Source: Palsa-295 sp963781105 (GTDB lineage Bacteria > Acidobacteriota > Terriglobia > Acidiferrales > UBA7541). Taken from it: DNA of 64,000 bases. The notes under the pieces are model-generated. The model worked only from the letters and a program-made list of their open reading frames with translations, searched no databases and was not told where the DNA came from. The DNA lies in NCBI GenBank assembly GCA_963781105.1, contig CAWAED010000003.1:992001-1056000 (forward strand), written 5' to 3'. The position numbers and the translations under genes are program-made. Positions 59,243 through 64,000 of this stretch are shown here, piece by piece; the first letter of the stretch is position 1, and each line of letters opens with the position of its first letter.

Positions 59243-60136
59243 ATGAGCTCAACCAGGAAGCGCGTACGCAAAGCAGTGCTGCCGGTGGCTGGTTTAGGAA
59301 CACGTTTCTTGCCCGCCACCAAGGCAATGCCCAAGGAAATGCTCCCCGTAGTAGACAAGCCGCTGATTCAATACGCCGTCGAAGAGTGCATCGCCTCCGG
59401 AATCGAAAACGTGATTTTCGTCACCGGCCGGCGCAAGAGCGCCATCGAAGATCATTTTGATTTTGCTCCCGAGCTGGAGCACTTCCTTGAAGAACGCGGC
59501 AAATCAGAACAAGCGCAAATGGTCCGCGAAATCAGCGGCGGGATTCATTTCAGTTACACGCGCCAGAACGAAGCCCTCGGACTCGGCCACGCGGTCCTGA
59601 CGGCGCGCGAACTTGTAGGCGATGAGCCGTTCGCGGTGCTGCTGGGCGACGTCATCATGGAGAGCGCCGTCCCCGCCACTCGCGCGCTCATTGAAATTTA
59701 CGAAGAGACCGGTAAGGGCGCGATCACCGTGCAGGAAGTCCCACCCAAAGAATTGCAGTTTTACGGCGTGATTGCCGCAAGTCCGGGAAATCTACCGCGC
59801 TGGGGCGAAAGCGTGCTGAAGCTAAATGATATGGTCGAAAAACCGAAGCCCGGACAGGCGCCTTCCAATCTAGGCGTTTCGGGCCGCTACGTGCTGCCTC
59901 CGGAGATTTTCGATTACCTCGACGAAACAAAACCCGGCGCCGGCGGCGAAATTCAGCTTACCGACGGCCTGCGCGCCCTGGCCGCAAAAGAGGGCCTGTG
60001 GGCGCACATCCACCCCGGCAAAACTCACGACGCCGGAAACAAGATGGGATTCCTGATGGCCACCGTGGAACTAGCGCTGCAAAACCCGCATTTCGGCAAC
60101 GAATTTCGCACGTATTTGAAGAGTCTGAAGCTATAA
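59243..60136 (+). CDS. galU: UTP-glucose-1-phosphate uridylyltransferase
   Basis: It makes UDP-glucose, a donor for envelope sugars and trehalose. The 297-residue protein has the nucleotidyltransferase start KAVLPVAGLGTRFLPATKAMPKEMLPVVDKP, EALGLGHAVL, the LLGDVIME metal site, VEKPKPGQAPSNLGVSGRYVL and GGEIQLTDGLRAL. This matches bacterial GalU rather than RfbA. ATG at 59243 has GAGG upstream. It is monocistronic. Confidence 0.96.
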   Translation: MSSTRKRVRKAVLPVAGLGTRFLPATKAMPKEMLPVVDKPLIQYAVEECIASGIENVIFVTGRRKSAIEDHFDFAPELEHFLEERGKSEQAQMVREISGGIHFSYTRQNEALGLGHAVLTARELVGDEPFAVLLGDVIMESAVPATRALIEIYEETGKGAITVQEVPPKELQFYGVIAASPGNLPRWGESVLKLNDMVEKPKPGQAPSNLGVSGRYVLPPEIFDYLDETKPGAGGEIQLTDGLRALAAKEGLWAHIHPGKTHDAGNKMGFLMATVELALQNPHFGNEFRTYLKSLKL

Positions 60137-60211
60137 AGATCGGTGCTGCATGTCTCGGGCGACCGCATCGGCGGCTTGCGGTCCAAACAGCTTCAGCAAA
60201 AGGTGAATCGA

Positions 60212-60241
60212 GTGTTATCCCGAGCGCAGCGAGGGATCTGC
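60212..60241. repeat. Dispersed-repeat-like segment
   Basis: GTTATCCCGAGCGCAGCGAGGGATCTGC contains an internal palindrome (TCCCG...GAGGGA type). It resembles an intergenic repeat I know from many environmental bacterial genomes (ATCCCGAGCGCAGCGAGGGATC). I see only one copy in this window. Confidence 0.4.
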
Positions 60242-60294
60242 TTTTCGCTGAAACGTTGAAACCCGCATCACTTCCATTCTCGTATCTGCCCGCG

Positions 60295-60651
60295 CTACTT
60301 CTTTTTCTTTGCGGTAGCCTTTTCACCAGGGGTTTTCGACTCGCTCGATTTCGACTCGCTTGATTTCGATTCGCTAGGCTTCGAATCGGCAGTCTTTGAA
60401 TCCGCGGACTTGTCGCCCGCCTTCGCCGCGCCGCCGTCGCTCGATCCTTCCACCGAAGTAGCGCCAGAGCCCTTGCCCTTGTAATCCGTCACGTACCACC
60501 CCGACCCCTTGAACTGTATCCCCGCCGCGGAAATCATCCGCTGCGCCTTAGCCCCGCATTTCGGGCACTTCTGCGAAGTGGGCGCCGAATGCTTCTCAAT
60601 TTTTTCAAACTGATTCCCGCACTTCTCACACTTGTATTCGTATAACGGCAA
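60295..60651 (-). CDS. FmdB-type zinc ribbon protein with Ser/Glu/Lys tail
   Basis: A 118-residue protein. The N-terminal FmdB/CxxC_CXXC_SSSS ribbon reads YEYKCEKCGNQFEKIEK with C8, C11, C29 and C32 (KCPKCG), then RMISAAGIQFKGSGWYVTDY. This is the putative regulatory protein family first seen next to formamidase. The C-terminal half is low-complexity: Ala/Gly/Asp, then repeats of the ESKSS type, ending in four lysines. The start is TTG at 60651 behind GGAGGGG, since the zinc ribbon begins at residue 4. Function unknown. Confidence 0.85.
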   Translation of the reverse strand: MPLYEYKCEKCGNQFEKIEKHSAPTSQKCPKCGAKAQRMISAAGIQFKGSGWYVTDYKGKGSGATSVEGSSDGGAAKAGDKSADSKTADSKPSESKSSESKSSESKTPGEKATAKKKK

Positions 60652-60821
60652 AGCGGAACCCCTCCCTCGAAGGCATCTCAAAAAATAGTAACACGCTTGC
60701 GGCTGCGAAGGCATTCCCATCGCGGCCGCCAAGCAATTGTGTTCTGTGAATATACCTTCCGGAGCCGCTTCACGGTGATGTGTTAGACTGCCTGCGACCG
60801 CGCACTAGATGCGGATATTTC

Positions 60822-61703
60822 ATGGCCAAAACGAAGCCCAATGACGCTGCTGCGGGCTGCCTCTACGTGGTCGCCACTCCCATCGGCAACCTCGAAGACA
60901 TTTCTCTGCGCGCCCTGCGAATCCTGAAAGAGTGCGATGCGATCGCCTGCGAAGACACGCGGCAGACCGTAAAGCTCCTCACACATTTCGATATTCAAAA
61001 GCGCCTGGTGAGCTACCACGAACACAACGAGATCACCCGCGCCGCGGAAATCATCATCGAACTCGAGCAAGGTGCAAAAATCGCGCTGGTCACCGACGCC
61101 GGCACTCCCGCCATTTCCGATCCCGGCAATCGCCTCGTCACCCTTTGCCTCCGGCACGGAATTCAGGTCGTGCCGCTCCCCGGGGCATCCGCCTTTGTAA
61201 CCGCCCTCGCCGCCTCCGGAATGGCGATAGACGAATTCACTTTCATCGGGTTCTTACCGTCACGGCCCACCGAGCGCCGCAAACATTTGCGCGCCTTGAC
61301 TGCCGAACCGCGCACCCTGGCATTCTACGAAGCGCCGCATCGCTTGCTCGACACGCTCGAAGATGCCCTCGAAATCCTCGGTAACCGCCCGGCCGTGGTG
61401 GCGCGCGAATTGACCAAGGTGTACGAAGAATTTCTGCGCGGGCACCTGGAAGAAGTGCTGGAAACGGTCCGCAAGAAGCCGCCGCGCGGCGAAATCACCT
61501 TGCTCATCGGCCCCGCCGATGGCGAGGCTCAACATCTAGCAGCTGACGCGGCGCTCGCGGCGATTCCCTTGGCTAGACGCGTTACAGAAGTGATGAAGGA
61601 ACGCGGCGTGGACAATAAGGCCGCGCTAAAACAAGTAGCGCGCGAACGCGGGCTGACCCGCCGCGAAGCTTACAAGCAGCTGCTCATCACCCGCGAAGAG
61701 TAG
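60822..61703 (+). CDS. rsmI: 16S rRNA (cytidine1402-2'-O)-methyltransferase
   Basis: It methylates C1402 of 16S rRNA at the P site. The 293-residue tetrapyrrole-methylase-fold protein has LYVVATPIGNLEDISLRAL, ACEDTRQTVKLLTHFDI, LVTDAGTPAISDPG and LPGASAFVTALAASG, all RsmI signatures. The C-terminal helical domain is complete (GLTRREAYKQLL). ATG at 60822 gives the usual length; an in-frame GTG at 60780 is the alternative. No operon partner. Confidence 0.95.
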   Translation: MAKTKPNDAAAGCLYVVATPIGNLEDISLRALRILKECDAIACEDTRQTVKLLTHFDIQKRLVSYHEHNEITRAAEIIIELEQGAKIALVTDAGTPAISDPGNRLVTLCLRHGIQVVPLPGASAFVTALAASGMAIDEFTFIGFLPSRPTERRKHLRALTAEPRTLAFYEAPHRLLDTLEDALEILGNRPAVVARELTKVYEEFLRGHLEEVLETVRKKPPRGEITLLIGPADGEAQHLAADAALAAIPLARRVTEVMKERGVDNKAALKQVARERGLTRREAYKQLLITREE

Positions 61704-61758
61704 CCGTTGTAGCGCCGGAGAGTCCACCGACAGTTCGAGCCACAGGCAAGATTCTCAG

Positions 61759-61802
61759 TGCCCTCTGTGGCGTTTCTCCGTGTCCTCTGTGTTAAATCTT
61801 TG
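61759..61802. repeat. Dispersed-repeat-like segment
   Basis: The segment reads as two imperfect CCTCTGTG units, CCTCTGTGGCG and CCTCTGTGTTAAATC. The wording recalls intergenic repeats seen in several environmental genomes and is loosely like the CACAGAT repeats at the left end of this window. It lies between rsmI and dusB and no gene is present. Confidence 0.4.
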
Positions 61803-61821
61803 ATTTCGTAAGCAGGAAGAA

Positions 61822-62808
61822 TTAATCCGCCGAAGCCGTAGCGTTCGAAAAGAACGCATCCACTTTGTCGAGGATTTCCGCGCCAGTATGCGAGTGGTGC
61901 ACAGCGTAGCGCAGTTCGGCGCCGTTGCGCACGCCGTGAGTGAAGAGGCTGGCGAACTGCTTCATCTTGCCAATCGCGTCCGGCATCTCCGCAGCGATCA
62001 AACTGCGAAAATATCCGGAAAGCAACTGAGATCGATCCGCATCACTTGGCTCATCGTAGCGTCCGGTAGCGATGTAATCAGCGATCTGCCGGAAAATCCA
62101 CGGATTCGACGAAGCCGCTCGCCCAATCATCACCGCGTCGCAACCAGTTTCCTCAATCATGCGCACCGCGTCCTGCGGCGTGCGCACATCGCCATTGCCG
62201 ATCACCGGAATCTTCACCGCCTGCTTCACCGCGCGAATCACATTCCAATCCGCGGATCCGGCATATCCCTGCATGCGCGTCCGCGGATGCACCGCGATCG
62301 CTTCGATGCCTACGTGTTCGGCCATGCGTGCCACATCCACGGCGACGATATTATTTTCGTCCCAGCCGGAACGAATCTTGATGGTCAGCGGAATCTTCAC
62401 GGCGGCGCGCACCGCAGACAGCAATTTTTCCAGATGCACCAAATCGCGCAGCAATCCCGAGCCGCCGCACTTCACCACTTTTTTCACCGGGCAGCCCAGG
62501 TTAATGTCAACCTGGTCGAAGCCGAGATCCTCAGTCAACGCCGCAGCGGACGCCATCACTTCCGGCACAGAACCGAAAATCTGCGCAGCAATCGGATGCT
62601 CGTCGTCATCGAAGTACAAATAATGAAGCGTCCGCGCGGAATTGCGCGTCAGTCCTTCGGCGCTGGTGAATTCGGTCATGATCAACCCGCACGCCCCCAG
62701 CGAGCGAATCACGCGGCGAAAAACCGTGTCCGTTACTCCCGCCATCGGCGCAAGGATCGTCGCCGGCTGAATCACCGTGTTCCGAATTTTGAGTTCAGCG
62801 GGAAACAT
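61822..62808 (-). CDS. dusB: tRNA-dihydrouridine synthase, DusB type
   Basis: It reduces uridine to dihydrouridine in tRNA with FMN and NADPH. The 328-residue TIM-barrel protein has PATILAPMAGVTDTVFRRV, the catalytic cysteine C106 in DINLGCPVKKV, TIKIRSGWDENN, VHPRTRMQGYAGSADW and PVIGNGDVRTPQDA. The C-terminal helical domain is complete. ATG at 62808 is used; a GTG at 62826 overlaps the BlaI-type stop by one base and would add six residues, implying coupling. Type (DusB) is based on overall phrases. Confidence 0.93.
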   Translation of the reverse strand: MFPAELKIRNTVIQPATILAPMAGVTDTVFRRVIRSLGACGLIMTEFTSAEGLTRNSARTLHYLYFDDDEHPIAAQIFGSVPEVMASAAALTEDLGFDQVDINLGCPVKKVVKCGGSGLLRDLVHLEKLLSAVRAAVKIPLTIKIRSGWDENNIVAVDVARMAEHVGIEAIAVHPRTRMQGYAGSADWNVIRAVKQAVKIPVIGNGDVRTPQDAVRMIEETGCDAVMIGRAASSNPWIFRQIADYIATGRYDEPSDADRSQLLSGYFRSLIAAEMPDAIGKMKQFASLFTHGVRNGAELRYAVHHSHTGAEILDKVDAFFSNATASAD

Positions 62809-62825
62809 GGTTTTCGCAAGACACA

Positions 62826-63296
62826 CTACGGAAGTAACTCGTCCTTGCCTCTAGAGTTCATTCGCCCCGTTGCAGCCTCGCCGTCAGCGGCCGATGCCCC
62901 CGCGGAAGTGGCCGAAGCCGCCAGCGCGCGCCGCGCCGGTATCGCGCGCCCGAGCTGCGCAATCAAAGCCTCCGTCGAACCGCCAAAGAAATTCTCGACC
63001 ACCTGGCTCAGAGCCGTCGCGCGCGCCTCTTCCGCGCTCAAATTCGGCCGGTACAAGTAGGCGCGGCCAACCTTGCGCCGCTCGACGACGCCTTTGCGCG
63101 CAAGCCGATCCATAATCGTCATGATGGTGGTGTAAGCACGCGGACGGCGCGGCGCGAGGCCGTCGCGAATGTCGCGCACGGTGCCTTCACCCATCGGCCA
63201 CAGAGTATTCATGCAGTCGAGTTCGAGCGGCGCCAGATCCAACAGCGCCCTCCGCGGCGACGAAATTCTCGGATTCAAGTCAGCATTCATACGCAT
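62826..63296 (-). CDS. BlaI/MecI/CopY-family winged-helix repressor
   Basis: A 156-residue repressor. The winged helix spans about 20-95: LAPLELDCMNTLWPMGEGTVRDIRDGL, then RAYTTIMTIMDRLARKGVVERRKVGRAYLYRP, the BlaI recognition helix and wing. A dimerising tail (SQVVENFFGGSTEALIAQLG) follows. The last 40 residues are Ala/Gly/Ser rich. Usually the partner is a BlaR-type membrane protease, but none is next to it here; copper (CopY) is unlikely as no CxCx4CxC is present. ATG at 63296, with 63290 also possible. It is read into dusB. Confidence 0.87.
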   Translation of the reverse strand: MRMNADLNPRISSPRRALLDLAPLELDCMNTLWPMGEGTVRDIRDGLAPRRPRAYTTIMTIMDRLARKGVVERRKVGRAYLYRPNLSAEEARATALSQVVENFFGGSTEALIAQLGRAIPARRALAASATSAGASAADGEAATGRMNSRGKDELLP

Positions 63297-63317
63297 CGTT
63301 CACAAACGCAGTCACGG

Positions 63318-64000
63318 TCATCTTCCGCCGGCGCGCGAAGGCTCTTCGCGCCTACGGCTACCGCCGTCGCTCTCCACGCTCGCACCCGCATCATCCCCGG
63401 CAAGAAAGTTTTCCGTTCGCAAGAGCGCCCGGCGCAGCGCGGGATTGCGATCGGTCCACTCGCCGCTGCCCGAAGAACCCTCAAGCGTCGCGCGCATCGC
63501 CGCCATCTTCGAGTCCATGTCGTCCAGAAAATGCAAAGCGACAGCCTCGCGCGTCTGCGGCAACGAAGGCGAGCCGAACTCGTAAGTGCCATGATGACTC
63601 AAAATCAAATGCTCGATTAAAACACCTAGTGGCACGGGAAAACCCGCAATCGCCTTGATTTTCTCGCGCACCATCAACGCTCCGATGGTGATATGCCCAA
63701 GCAAGCGTCCTTGCGTAGTGTAATCGGTGCCGCGCACATAGCTAAGCTCATCAATCTTGCCGATGTCGTGCAGCACAATCCCGGCCAGGAGCAAATCGGC
63801 GTCAAGCTCCGGATATTGCGCGGTGACGCCGCGGCTGAGGCCAATCAGGCTAACCACGTGCTCCAGCAACCCGCCGATATACGCGTGATGCATGGTCATC
63901 GCCGCAGGCGCGCGCTTCATCTTCGGCGCGATCGCCGGATCGTTCACCACATCTTCCAGCAAACGCTTGATCCACGGATTCTTCACCGCTGCAATCGCCG
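63318..64000 (-). CDS. YhaM-like HD-domain 3'-5' exoribonuclease, 5' end missing
   Basis: The open frame continues past the right edge, so the N-terminal OB-fold domain of YhaM is cut off. What is present (about 227 residues) is the HD domain: MHHAYIGGLLEHVVSL, the metal pair LHDIGKIDEL, VPLGVLIEHLILSHHGTYEFGSP and FLDDMDSKMAAM. These histidines and aspartates bind two metals. Relatives degrade RNA or cleave nucleotides. The end is a charged tail (GGSRRREEPSRAGGR). The ATG seen inside the window is not taken as the start, since the reading frame is open upstream (VKNPWIKRLLED). Confidence 0.85.
   Translation of the reverse strand, partial: AIAAVKNPWIKRLLEDVVNDPAIAPKMKRAPAAMTMHHAYIGGLLEHVVSLIGLSRGVTAQYPELDADLLLAGIVLHDIGKIDELSYVRGTDYTTQGRLLGHITIGALMVREKIKAIAGFPVPLGVLIEHLILSHHGTYEFGSPSLPQTREAVALHFLDDMDSKMAAMRATLEGSSGSGEWTDRNPALRRALLRTENFLAGDDAGASVESDGGSRRREEPSRAGGR

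Noticed and set aside
60300..60400. Short tandem DNA repeats resembling a CRISPR array
   Set aside because: The units are about 12-24 bases, in frame with the FmdB-type tail (ESKSS), without spacers.
61888..63060. Plus-strand frame of 390 residues opposite dusB
   Set aside because: Antisense to DusB and the BlaI-type gene, which have clear catalytic or binding motifs.
1..64000. tRNA, rRNA, integrase or insertion-sequence genes
   Set aside because: I looked through all gaps and found no cloverleaf, rRNA segment, transposase or integrase motif.

Overview
The window is typical of a member of the Acidobacteriota (inference from gene content; no rRNA is present). It is moderately GC-rich and densely coding. 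It carries an Oar-like TonB-dependent receptor with an N-terminal carboxypeptidase-regulatory domain, a Zn-ribbon/kinase/TPR receptor kinase, a PEP-CTERM protein, a CarD regulator, DUF4126 and DinB proteins, and many GTG/TTG starts. I found no tRNA, rRNA, CRISPR array, insertion sequence or phage gene.

Layout. 1-2.4 kb: an inverted dispersed repeat, a family-2 glycosyltransferase, a VOC protein and a membrane-anchored thioredoxin. 2.5-6.2 kb: a copper module with a CsoR repressor (its palindromic operator sits on its own ribosome-binding region), a YHS/P1B ATPase, a small HMA-like protein without cysteines and a DUF4126 membrane protein. 6.2-7.3 kb: a protein-poor kilobase with a strongly structured minus-strand RNA ending in a Rho-independent terminator (6S-like outline) and a decayed frame. 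7.3-12 kb: PEP-CTERM protein, large Ser/Thr kinase, TerC.

12-29.6 kb is the main accessory region, an amine-catabolism island in two divergent arms. The leftward arm holds a TonB receptor, a saccharopine-dehydrogenase-like protein, a GSAM-like aminotransferase, an APC permease, an aldehyde dehydrogenase and a GabT-like aminotransferase. The rightward arm holds a MerR-XRE-cupin fusion regulator, a complete PotDABC-type ABC importer and a Tat-exported FAD amine oxidase. Together they can be read as outer-membrane entry, inner-membrane import, oxidation of an amine to an aldehyde, aldehyde to acid, and transamination. Polyamines/GABA are the best-supported substrate class, with lysine-type amines as the alternative.

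30.7-41 kb is a nearly complete tetrapyrrole locus. A leftward run (CcsA/HemX-like, hemA, hemC, hemD, hemB, hemL, largely overlapping) diverges from hemE-hemN-hemG. Ferrochelatase is not in the window. 41-46.5 kb: thioesterase, TPR, LON-domain protein, a MoxR/ChlI-like AAA+ plus VWA pair and a peroxiredoxin-like protein.

46.5-64 kb is mostly housekeeping: holA, lptE, an Asd-like protein lacking the catalytic cysteine motif, pssA-psd, a DUF465 protein, a PLP decarboxylase, rimI-tsaB, carD, a J-domain/beta-propeller pair, tsaD, galU, a FmdB-type zinc ribbon, rsmI, dusB, a BlaI-type repressor and a YhaM-like HD protein running off the right edge. Several small palindromic dispersed repeats lie between these genes.
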